NCBI RefSeq assembly: GCF_900115345.1
Contig: NZ_FOWC01000003.1
Span: 496,001-560,000 of the forward strand
Direction of reading: 5' to 3'
DNA: 64,000 nt
Source of the DNA: Amycolatopsis rubida
GTDB lineage: Bacteria; Actinomycetota; Actinomycetes; Mycobacteriales; Pseudonocardiaceae
Under the pieces are notes generated by a model that ran no database searches, was not told the DNA's origin, and saw only the letters and a list, made by a program, of their open reading frames with translations. This document shows positions 57,976 through 64,000 of this stretch, one piece after another; within the stretch, counting starts at the first letter, position 1; each line of letters begins with the position of its first letter. The position numbers were made by a program, and so were the translations under genes.

Positions 57976-58587
57976 GTGCCGAGAGTCGCCGAAAACCGGG
58001 CGCCGGCCACGCCGAGTTCGCCCGCGCAGCAGGAGCGCTACCGCCGGATCCTGCGAGCGGCCGCGGACCACGGCGCCGAGCACGGCCTCGACCGGATCCA
58101 GATGCTCGACGTCGCCCGCGACGCCGACGTCGCCATCGCCACGCTCTACCGGTACTTCCCGTCCAAGACGATCCTGTTCACCGCGCTGCTGCACAGCCAG
58201 ATCGAGCAGCTGGACCGCAACAGCGTCCCGGTCGAACCCGGCCAGGAACCGGCCGAGGCGGTCGCGCGCGTGCTGGTCGAGGCCGCCCGCCGGCTGCTGG
58301 AACGGCCGCGGCTCGCGCAGGCGATGCTGCAGTCGAACAACGCGACCGTCGCGGGGGAGTCGCCCACCATGGCCGCGGCGGTCGAGTTCGCCGATCTGAT
58401 CCTGCGCGTCGCCGGGGTGGCCGAGGCCGGCGAGCACGACCGACGTCTGGTCCGGCTGATCGAGCAGACCTGGTACGGCGTGCTGACCTCCCAGCTGAAC
58501 GGGCACATCACCGCCGAGGAAGCGGAGGCGGACACGGTGCTGGCGTGCCGGTTGCTGCTGGCCGAGCTGGGCCGTCCGGCTCGCTGA
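57976..58587 (+). CDS. TetR-family regulator (KstR-like)
   Basis: An intact 203-residue TetR protein, HTH QQERYRRILRAAADHGAEHGLDRIQMLDVARDADVAIATLYRYFPSKTILFTALL. Wording and spacing resemble KstR/KstR2-type repressors of steroid catabolism (RR.RILDA...VADRADVAVGTLYRYFPSK). It is between the divergent KstD gene and the SDR operon. GTG 57976 follows GCGGAGGAGTCGCG. It may bind the CCCGGTnACCGGG sites. Assigning it as KstR orthologue is not justified without phylogeny. Confidence 0.88.
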   Translation: MPRVAENRAPATPSSPAQQERYRRILRAAADHGAEHGLDRIQMLDVARDADVAIATLYRYFPSKTILFTALLHSQIEQLDRNSVPVEPGQEPAEAVARVLVEAARRLLERPRLAQAMLQSNNATVAGESPTMAAAVEFADLILRVAGVAEAGEHDRRLVRLIEQTWYGVLTSQLNGHITAEEAEADTVLACRLLLAELGRPAR

Positions 58588-58595
58588 CCGGTTCT

Positions 58596-58612
58596 CCCGG
58601 TGACCGGGATCG
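58596..58612 (+). promoter_or_regulatory. palindromic site upstream of SDR operon
   Basis: CCCGGTGACCGGG palindrome followed by ATCG, 74 bases before the SDR start codon and 9 bases after the TetR stop. The same 13-base palindrome plus ATCG occurs at 62168 upstream of the OYE-family gene. Confidence 0.55.
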
Positions 58613-58681
58613 ACCCGCCGTGCGCGCGCGGAGTCTCGTAGCGTCGGGGCCGTTCCCCGAACCCCGCCTCAGGAGGCCGTC

Positions 58682-59455
58682 ATGCCGCGCACCGTCGTCG
58701 TCACCGGAGCGAGTTCGGGGATCGGGGCGGCGCTCAGCGGTCTCCTCGCCGAACGCGGCGATCAAGTCCTCGGCGTGGACCTCGCGGGCAGCGACGTGGA
58801 CGCGGACCTCTCGACCCCGCGCGGCCGCGCCGCTGCCGCCGAGGAGGTCGGCAAGCGCACCGGGCACGTCGACGCGGTGGTCGCCTGCGCCGGAACGGCG
58901 AACCCCGGCGAAGCCATGGTGACGGTGAACTACTTCGGCAGCACCGAGTTCGTCGAAGCCCTGCAGCCGCTGCTCGCGAAATCCGAGGGGCCGCGGGTGG
59001 TCCTGGTCGGCTCGATCTCCGGCACCCAGCCGAACGACCCCGCGGTGGTCGAGGGCTGCCTGCGCGGCGACGAGCAAGCCGCGTTGACCGCCGCCCGCGA
59101 GGCGATCGCGGACAATCGCGCGCTCCAGCTGTATCCGTCCTCGAAGTCCGCGATCGCGCAATGGGCGCGCCGGACGTCCGTTTCGGCAGGCTGGGCCGAC
59201 GCGGGCATCGCGGTCAACGTGGTCGCGCCCGGCGTGGTCCGGACGCCGATGACCGACGAGCTTTTCGCCGACCCGAAGATGAAGGCCGTGATGGACAAAG
59301 CGGTCCCGATGCCGCTGCACGGTTACGCGGCCGCGGAGGATGTCGCGCGCGTGCTGGCGTACTTCGCCGACGCCGCGACCACGCACATCACCGGCCAGGT
59401 CGTCTACGTCGACGGCGGCGCCGAGGCGACGCTGCGCCCGGCGGCGCACTACTGA
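58682..59455 (+). CDS. short-chain dehydrogenase, 3alpha-hydroxysteroid-dehydrogenase-like
   Basis: A 257-residue classical SDR. NAD(P) motif TVVVTGASSGIGAAL, acidic strand VLGVDLAGSDVDADLSTPRG, NAG-like ACAGTANPG, catalytic Tyr-x3-Lys as YPSSK. The early DLAGSDVDADLSTPRGRAAA segment is like the 3alpha-HSD/carbonyl reductase HsdA type. It would oxidise or reduce a hydroxyl on a steroid-like substrate. First gene of a four-gene operon; ATG 58682 follows CAGGAGGCCGTC. Its TGA shares bases with the next start (TGATG). Confidence 0.88.
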   Translation: MPRTVVVTGASSGIGAALSGLLAERGDQVLGVDLAGSDVDADLSTPRGRAAAAEEVGKRTGHVDAVVACAGTANPGEAMVTVNYFGSTEFVEALQPLLAKSEGPRVVLVGSISGTQPNDPAVVEGCLRGDEQAALTAAREAIADNRALQLYPSSKSAIAQWARRTSVSAGWADAGIAVNVVAPGVVRTPMTDELFADPKMKAVMDKAVPMPLHGYAAAEDVARVLAYFADAATTHITGQVVYVDGGAEATLRPAAHY

Positions 59456-60099
59456 TGACGACTTACGCGGAAAACGTCCCGTTGTCGCCCGTCCCGAACG
59501 ACGACGGCATCGACGCTGCCGTCGCGGCGGCCCGCCGGGTGGTCAGCGCGCTCCTGCACGCGGGTGCGGACAGCGCCGCACCGATGACCGACCTCGCCCG
59601 CGACCTCGACCGGATCGCCGGCCAGCTCGAAGAACACGCGCCGGCGCGGCAGGAACGGTTCGTCGGAATGTGGGCCGGGCGACCGCGCCACGATCCCGTC
59701 ACCGGTCCGGAAAACGCGCTCGCGCCGCCGCTGCACCTGCACGGTCTGCCGGACGGCTCGGTCGCCGGCACGGTGACACTCGGCCTGCCCTATCAGGGTC
59801 CGCCGGGCTGCGTGCACGGCGGGATTTCCGCGTTGCTGCTGGATCACGCGCTCGGCGTCGCCAACAGCTGGGGACCGGGGCCGGACGGGATGACCGGCAC
59901 GCTCAGCGTCCGCTACCACCGGACGACTCCGCTGTTCGAGGAGCTGACGATCCGCGCGCGGCAGCAATCCAGCGAGGGCCGCCGGATCCGCACGACCGGC
60001 GAAATTCTCGCCGACGGGCAGGTCTGCGTTTCCGCGGACGGCGTTTTCGTGGCGAAACACGTCGCACGACCGGTTGCCCCGGACGAAGGAGGCCGATGA
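59455..60099 (+). CDS. PaaI-family acyl-CoA thioesterase-like hotdog protein
   Basis: A 214-residue hotdog-fold protein: residues 1-75 are a helical N-terminal extension, then the hotdog core GTVTLGLPYQGPPGCVHGGISALLLDHALGVANS, in which HGG and the following D are conserved in PaaI-type thioesterases, followed by TGTLSVRYHRTTPLFEELTIRARQ. It likely hydrolyses acyl-CoA intermediates to save CoA. Its start shares bases with the SDR stop and its stop overlaps the next SDR start, so it is translationally coupled in the operon. Confidence 0.85.
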   Translation: MTTYAENVPLSPVPNDDGIDAAVAAARRVVSALLHAGADSAAPMTDLARDLDRIAGQLEEHAPARQERFVGMWAGRPRHDPVTGPENALAPPLHLHGLPDGSVAGTVTLGLPYQGPPGCVHGGISALLLDHALGVANSWGPGPDGMTGTLSVRYHRTTPLFEELTIRARQQSSEGRRIRTTGEILADGQVCVSADGVFVAKHVARPVAPDEGGR

Positions 60100-60857
60100 A
60101 CACGCTCGCGGGCCGGGTGGCCCTGGTGACCGGTGCCGGGCAAGGCGTCGGGCAAGGAATCGCGCTGGCGCTGGCGGGGGAGGGAGCGTCGGTCGCGGTC
60201 CTCGGGCGCACGCGCGGCAAGCTGGACGAGACCTGCCGCCTCCTGCGTGAGCGGGGAGCTTCCGCGGAGCCGTTCGAGTGCGATGTCGCGGATACCGCGT
60301 CGATTCCCGGCGTCGTCGACGAGGTTGTTTCGCGGTTCGGCCGGCTGGACATTCTGGTCAACAATGCCTACTCCGGTGCTTTCGGGCCGTTGCTGGAAAT
60401 GAGCGACGAGGATTTCGCGCGCGGTTTCGAGACCGGTCCGTTCGCGGCGTTCGCGTTCATGAAAGCCGCCCACCCGCATATGAAGGCGACCGGTGACGGT
60501 TCGATCGTCAACCTGGTCACCTCGGCGATGGTGCGCTGGGATCCCACCACCTACGGTGCTTACGCCGCGGCGAAACAAGCCTTGCGCTCGCTGTCGCGCA
60601 CCGCCGCCGTGGAGTGGGCGCGCGACGGGATCCGGGTCAACGCGATCGCGCCGCACGCGTTGTCGCCCGGGTTGAAGTGGTGGACCGAGCACAATCCCGA
60701 AGAGGCCGCTGAATTCGTCGCGACCATTCCGATGGGCCGGATCGGGGAATGCGAGGAGGACATCGGCCGCGCGGTCGTCGCGCTGGTCGGCTCCGATCTG
60801 CGCTACCTGACCGGAGCCACCGTGCCGCTGGACGGCGGCCAAGCCTTCTTCGGCTGA
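60096..60857 (+). CDS. short-chain dehydrogenase/reductase
   Basis: A 253-residue classical SDR: VALVTGAGQGVGQGIALALAGEGASVAVLGRT, NNAYSG, catalytic YGAYAAAK and the C-terminal TGATVPLDGGQAFFG. It overlaps the thioesterase gene by 4 bases (ATGA). It belongs to the FabG-like group; in this context it probably oxidises 3-hydroxy-acyl or steroid hydroxyl groups. Third gene of the operon. Confidence 0.9.
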   Translation: MNTLAGRVALVTGAGQGVGQGIALALAGEGASVAVLGRTRGKLDETCRLLRERGASAEPFECDVADTASIPGVVDEVVSRFGRLDILVNNAYSGAFGPLLEMSDEDFARGFETGPFAAFAFMKAAHPHMKATGDGSIVNLVTSAMVRWDPTTYGAYAAAKQALRSLSRTAAVEWARDGIRVNAIAPHALSPGLKWWTEHNPEEAAEFVATIPMGRIGECEEDIGRAVVALVGSDLRYLTGATVPLDGGQAFFG

Positions 60858-60878
60858 GCCTTCCGCGGAGACATCGCC

Positions 60879-61980
60879 GTGTCCACCCTTTCAGCCCTCG
60901 ACACCGCGGCCGCCGTCCGCCGCGGCGACCTGTCCGCCCGGGAAGCCGCCGAACAAGCGATCGCCCGCATCGAGGAGGCGGATCCGCGGCTCAACGCCGT
61001 CGCCGGCCGCCGCTTCGAGGCTGCCCTGGCGGAAATCGACGCCGGTCTGCCGGACGGCCCGCGCACCGGAGTCCTGTTCCTGGTCAAGGGCCTCGGCACC
61101 GAAGTGGCCGGTCTCCCCGCCACTCAAGGCAGCCGGTTGTTCTCTTCTGTAGTGTCCACTGTGGACAGCGAACTGGTCCGCCGCCGCAAACGCGCCGGCC
61201 TGGTCATCCTCGGCGCCACCAACACCCCGGAATTCGGCCTCAACGCCAGCACCGAACCGCAGCTGCACGACCTGTCCCGCTCACCCGGCGGCTCCAGCGG
61301 CGGTTCCGCGGCCGCCGTCGCCGCGGGCCTGGTCCGCGCCCGCGCGCGCGACCGACGGCGGCGGCTCGATCCGGATCCCGTCGGCGGTGTGCGGTTTGGC
61401 CGGCCTGAAGCCGAGCCGCGGCCGCACCACCGGCGCCCCCGACTCCGGCACCCTCGCCGCCCCGGTCCCCGTCGCCCATGCGGTCACCACGACTGTCCGT
61501 GACAGCGCGGCCCTGCTGGACGCGATCGCCGGACCACTCCCGGGTGAAGCCTTCGCGGCCCCGAATCCGCCCGGCACTTTCCTCGACGCGACCCGCCGCA
61601 CCCCCGGTCATCTCCGCATCGGCCTCGCCACCCAAGCCCGAACCGGCGTCGACCCGCATCCGGCATGCCTGGCCGCCGTGCAGCAGACGGCGAAACTGTG
61701 CGAGGAACTCGGCTATTACGTCGAGGAAACCGTGGCCCCGTTCGATTTCCCGGACGTCCGCACGACCGGCGGGGTGCTGATGGGCGCGGACCTGGTGGTG
61801 ATCGTCGAAGATCAGCTGGCGGCGCTGGGCCGCGAACTTCAGCCGGGCGACGTCGAGCCGTTCACTGCTCGACCACTACCGCGGCTTGACCGCCAACCAG
61901 CGCCATCGCGCACCGCGCCGGGCACAGGAGATCGGGTGGGAGGCCGGGCAGGTCTTCGCCCTGTGCAGTCGCGGCGGATC
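60879..61980 (+). pseudogene. amidase (amidase-signature family), frameshifted and 3' truncated
   Basis: GTG 60879 begins MSTLSALDTAAAVRRGDLSAREAAEQAIARI, with the catalytic Lys in LFLVKGLG and the Ser-cis-Ser/Ser signature region LHDLSRSPGGSSGGSAAAVAAG. A frameshift near 61340 moves ATDGGGSIRIPSAVCGLAGLKPSRGRT to another frame; the frame then runs to EPFT, and a second shift near 61870 moves LLDHYRGLTANQRHRAPRRAQEIG to a third. Homology ends near 61960, where the sequence turns into repeat-like G+C-rich DNA. It is the last cistron of an intact three-gene operon. Confidence 0.87.
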
Positions 61981-62111
61981 TGGGCAGGAGGGGGCGCTGT
62001 TGTCGTTGGCGGCGCAGCTGGAGGGGGCGGCCTCGAACCGGGATCAGCACTCACGACACTCCACGCATTGGCCACGCGGCGGCGCGACCAGTCCCGTCGG
62101 CGAGGGGCCTC

Positions 62112-62151
62112 GTGAGTGTTTGTGCCGGTCAGAACCGGGATCGCCGCTCAC
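62112..62151. repeat. dispersed 40-bp hairpin (GTGAG...CTCAC family)
   Basis: GTGAGTGTTTGTGCCGG (62112-62128), loop TCAGAA, CCGGGATCGCCGCTCAC (62135-62151). The outer GTGAG and inner GCCGG pair as in the 13988-14027 terminator, and the total length is also 40 bases (17+6+17). Outer bases extend to CTCGTGAG and CTCACGAG. An isolated right arm is present at 62038-62054. Serves as terminator for the amidase transcript or as a dispersed element. Confidence 0.65.
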
Positions 62152-62167
62152 GAGCCCCGGCCCGCAT

Positions 62168-62184
62168 CCCGGTCACCGGGATCG
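62168..62184 (+). promoter_or_regulatory. palindromic site upstream of OYE-family gene
   Basis: CCCGGTCACCGGG palindrome followed by ATCG, 44 bases before the GTG start of the OYE-family gene. It is the near-identical twin of the site at 58596 (centre G/C only differing). Confidence 0.55.
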
Positions 62185-62223
62185 CCGGAGCGGCCCGCCT
62201 CCTCCCCTTCCTACCGTGGCACC

Positions 62224-63456
62224 GTGACTTCCACGACCGGCACCCCGCCCGATCCGCTGGCCCCCGCCCGGCTCGGGCCGGTGCAGTTGCGCAATCGCGT
62301 TGTCAAGGCGGCGACCTACGAGGGGCTCGGCCATCACGGCCGGGTCACCCGGGATCTGGTCGATTTCCACGTCGGCTACGCGAAGGGCGGCGTCGGGATG
62401 ACGACGGTCGCCTACTGCGCGGTCGCCAAGGAAGGGCGCACCGACCGGCATCAGATCTATTGGACCGACGAAGCCCTCCCCGGGCTGCGCGTGCTCACCG
62501 ACGCCGTGCACGCCGAGGGCGCGGCGATCTCGGCGCAGATCGGGCACGGCGGGCCGGTCGCGAATCCGAAGGGCAACGGGCTGCCCGCGCTCGCGCCGAG
62601 CCGGTACTTCCACAAGACGACGCTCAGCTTCGCCCAGAAAATCGACCACGCCGGCATCGAACGCGTCAAACGTGCCCACGCCGGCGCGGCCCTGCGCGCC
62701 ATCGAGTGCGGCTTCGACGCGATCGAGGTCCACTTAGGACACAACTATCTGATCAGCTCCTTCCTGAGCCCGAAACTCAACCATCGCACCGACGAATACG
62801 GCGGTTCGCTGGAAAACCGCGCCCGGCTCGCGCGCGACACGATGCGCGCGGTGCGTGACGCGGTCGGCGACCGGATCGCGGTGATCGTGAAAATGAACAT
62901 GGACGACGGCGTGCCCGGCGGCTTCTGGCTCGACGAGGCGATCCCGGTGACGCGCTGGCTCGAAGCCGACGGCACCTGCGACGCGCTGGAGATGACCGCC
63001 GGTTCGTCGCTGCTCAACCCGATGTACCTGTTCAAGGGGGACGCGCCGGTCCGCGAGTTCGCGGCGGTGCTGCCGCAGCCGCTGAAGCTGGCTGTGCGGG
63101 CGGTGGGGAAGCACTTCATTCGCGAATATCCGTACCGGGACGCGTTCCTGCTTGAGGACGCGCGGCAGATCCGGGCCGCGGTGAAGCTGCCGATGGTGCT
63201 GCTCGGCGGGATCACCGGCCGCGCGTCGATGGAGGTGGCGATGCGGGAGGGGTTCCAGTACGTCGCGATGGGCCGGGCTTTGCTGCGCGAGCCGGATCTG
63301 GTGAACCGCATCGCGGCTGAGCCGGAGACGCCGTCGTTGTGCGTCCACTGCAACAAATGCATGCCGACCAACTTCACCGGGACCCGGTGCGTGCTGGTGG
63401 ACCGGACCACGACTCGGGGTGCGCAGTGGGGCCAGCCCGCGGGTTACGTGGACTGA
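62224..63456 (+). CDS. Old Yellow Enzyme-family NADH:flavin oxidoreductase
   Basis: An intact 410-residue TIM-barrel flavoprotein. N-terminal FMN-contact segment LRNRVVKAATYEGLGHHGRVT, ISAQIGHGGPVANPKG, GFDAIEVHLGHNYLISSFLSPKLNHRTDEYGGSLENRARL (typical OYE/2,4-dienoyl reductase motif) and the C-terminal GGITGRASMEVAMREGFQYVAMGRALLREPD. A C-terminal C-x2-C-x3-C-like segment (CVHCNKCM) resembles the iron-sulfur site of dienoyl-CoA reductases but the C-terminal Rossmann domain is absent. Reduces alpha,beta-unsaturated carbonyls, fitting a steroid or terpenoid pathway. GTG 62224 is the start. Confidence 0.87.
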   Translation: MTSTTGTPPDPLAPARLGPVQLRNRVVKAATYEGLGHHGRVTRDLVDFHVGYAKGGVGMTTVAYCAVAKEGRTDRHQIYWTDEALPGLRVLTDAVHAEGAAISAQIGHGGPVANPKGNGLPALAPSRYFHKTTLSFAQKIDHAGIERVKRAHAGAALRAIECGFDAIEVHLGHNYLISSFLSPKLNHRTDEYGGSLENRARLARDTMRAVRDAVGDRIAVIVKMNMDDGVPGGFWLDEAIPVTRWLEADGTCDALEMTAGSSLLNPMYLFKGDAPVREFAAVLPQPLKLAVRAVGKHFIREYPYRDAFLLEDARQIRAAVKLPMVLLGGITGRASMEVAMREGFQYVAMGRALLREPDLVNRIAAEPETPSLCVHCNKCMPTNFTGTRCVLVDRTTTRGAQWGQPAGYVD

Positions 63457-63476
63457 CCGCGGCGAATTCGGTGCGG

Positions 63477-64000
63477 TCAGCGGTTCTGCGGCAGATCCGA
63501 CAGGTCCAGTACGAACCGGTACCGGACGTCGTTGCGCGCCAAGCGGTCCAGGGCTTCGTTGACGCGTGCGGACGGCAGGAGTTCGATGTCGGCGGTGATG
63601 CCGTGCTGGGCGCAGAACTCCAGCATGGCGGCTGTCGCGGGACGCCCGCCACTGCCCGCGGAGCTGAGTTTCTTGCGTCCGATCAGCAGGTCGGTGGCCT
63701 GCACGGTCACTGCCCCGAGGTGTCCGACGAGGCTCAGGGTTCCGTCGAGAGCGACGAGCTTCAGGTAGGGGGCGACGTCGTGCGGGACGGCAATGGTGTC
63801 GATGACGACGTCGAACCGGTCCCGAGCCGCGGCCATCTGGCGTTGGTCAGCGGAGACGATCAGATCGTGGCCGCCGAGCCGCCGGGTGTCGCCGGCTTTG
63901 CCTGCCGATCGGCTGACGACCGTGGTCTCGGCTCCGAGCGCGACGGCGAGTTTGACCGCGAGGTGCCCGAGACCGCCGAGCCCGGCCACGGCGACGCGGG
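63477..64000 (-). CDS. zinc-type alcohol dehydrogenase (CAD-like), 5' end beyond window
   Basis: The 3' 174 codons of a medium-chain dehydrogenase: Rossmann VAVAGLGGLGHLAVKLAVALGAETTVVSR, then DVVIDTIAVPHDVAPYLKLVALDGTLSLVG, and the family-typical C-terminus ITADIELLPSARVNEALDRLARNDVRYRFVLDL. These features match the cinnamyl-alcohol-dehydrogenase/YahK group of NADP-dependent enzymes. The catalytic and structural zinc cysteines would be upstream of 64000. It is convergent with the OYE gene. Confidence 0.88.
   Translation of the reverse strand, partial: RVAVAGLGGLGHLAVKLAVALGAETTVVSRSAGKAGDTRRLGGHDLIVSADQRQMAAARDRFDVVIDTIAVPHDVAPYLKLVALDGTLSLVGHLGAVTVQATDLLIGRKKLSSAGSGGRPATAAMLEFCAQHGITADIELLPSARVNEALDRLARNDVRYRFVLDLSDLPQNR

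Larger units (their letters stand above)
61981..62223. other. amidase tail and OYE upstream region with repeat copies
   Basis: This interval contains a half copy of the hairpin family (CCGGGATCAGCACTCAC, 62038-62054), the complete 40-bp element (62112-62151, separate entry) and the palindrome at 62168. No coding frame is supported. Confidence 0.5.

Noticed and set aside
48191..61980. Sequencing error as the sole cause of all broken genes
   Set aside because: Small indels could be errors, but lost motifs (Rieske half, TetR HTH, most of HsaC and BenA) and fused fragments cannot arise from base-level error alone; individual frameshifts remain open to this doubt.
1..64000. tRNA, rRNA or intact insertion sequences
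   Set aside because: No cloverleaf-like sequence, no rRNA-like segment and no transposase-like frame was recognised on either strand.

Overview
The window is about 70% G+C actinomycete chromosome. Gene content points to a Pseudonocardiaceae-type soil organism, most likely Amycolatopsis or a close relative: a DinB/mycothiol-transferase-like protein, an AfsQ1/AfsQ2-type two-component system with a lipoprotein, an EspC-like type VII secretion substrate, GTG starts, and many MarR/TetR/LysR regulators divergent from flavoenzymes. The genus is inference. I see no rRNA, tRNA, CRISPR array, intact insertion sequence or prophage.

Layout. 0-13 kb: housekeeping and stress genes (VWA protein, adenosine deaminase, RecQ, SoxR with an FMN reductase, TetR with an FAD monooxygenase, AfsQ-like kinase/regulator/lipoprotein), separated by three gene-free blocks of tandem repeats (about 2.0-2.5, 6.6-6.9 and 8.3-8.5 kb). 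13-22.6 kb: PAP2 phosphatase, pirin, hydrolases, an ESX-type secreted protein with a possible cell-wall-hydrolase C-terminus, a MarR/FAD-oxygenase pair with clear operators, a FUSC membrane protein and a secreted NPP1/Nep1-like protein. 22.7-33 kb: CoA-thioester catabolism. A CaiB/BaiF CoA-transferase and MarR are followed by two divergent operons (two acyl-CoA dehydrogenases plus a tandem-fused CoA-transferase; thiolase-like protein, DUF35 and enoyl-CoA hydratase) around a palindromic operator. Their content resembles the mycobacterial igr (cholesterol side-chain) operon. 33-37 kb: an FtsX-type ABC exporter with two ATPases. 37-40.2 kb: catechol ortho-cleavage operon catR-catB-catA-catC, divergent from a broken stub of benA. 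41-45.8 kb: a nested inverted repeat, DUF5829, a GH25 lysozyme, DUF3159/TetR, LysR and DUF488.

45.8-55.6 kb is a gene graveyard. Fragments of an F420-type nitroreductase, TetR, aldehyde dehydrogenase, flavin reductase, MFS transporter, SDR, KshA-like Rieske oxygenase, LLM oxidoreductase, acyl-CoA ligase, HsaA-like hydroxylase and HsaC-like dioxygenase carry stops, frameshifts, internal deletions and blunt junctions. A few genes among them remain intact (LysR, an alpha/beta hydrolase, a small Cys protein, IclR with a near-consensus IclR box). Several fragments belong to steroid A/B-ring degradation.

55.6-64 kb returns to mostly intact genes fitting the same theme: methyltransferase, KstD-type dehydrogenase, KstR-like TetR, an SDR-thioesterase-SDR operon ending in a frameshifted amidase, an Old Yellow Enzyme-type oxidoreductase and the 3' part of an alcohol dehydrogenase. 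I infer a lineage that once had a larger steroid/terpenoid and benzoate catabolic capacity and is losing parts of it while keeping CoA-thioester and catechol branches. The main alternative is a draft sequence with indel errors, which would not explain the missing motifs and fused fragments.
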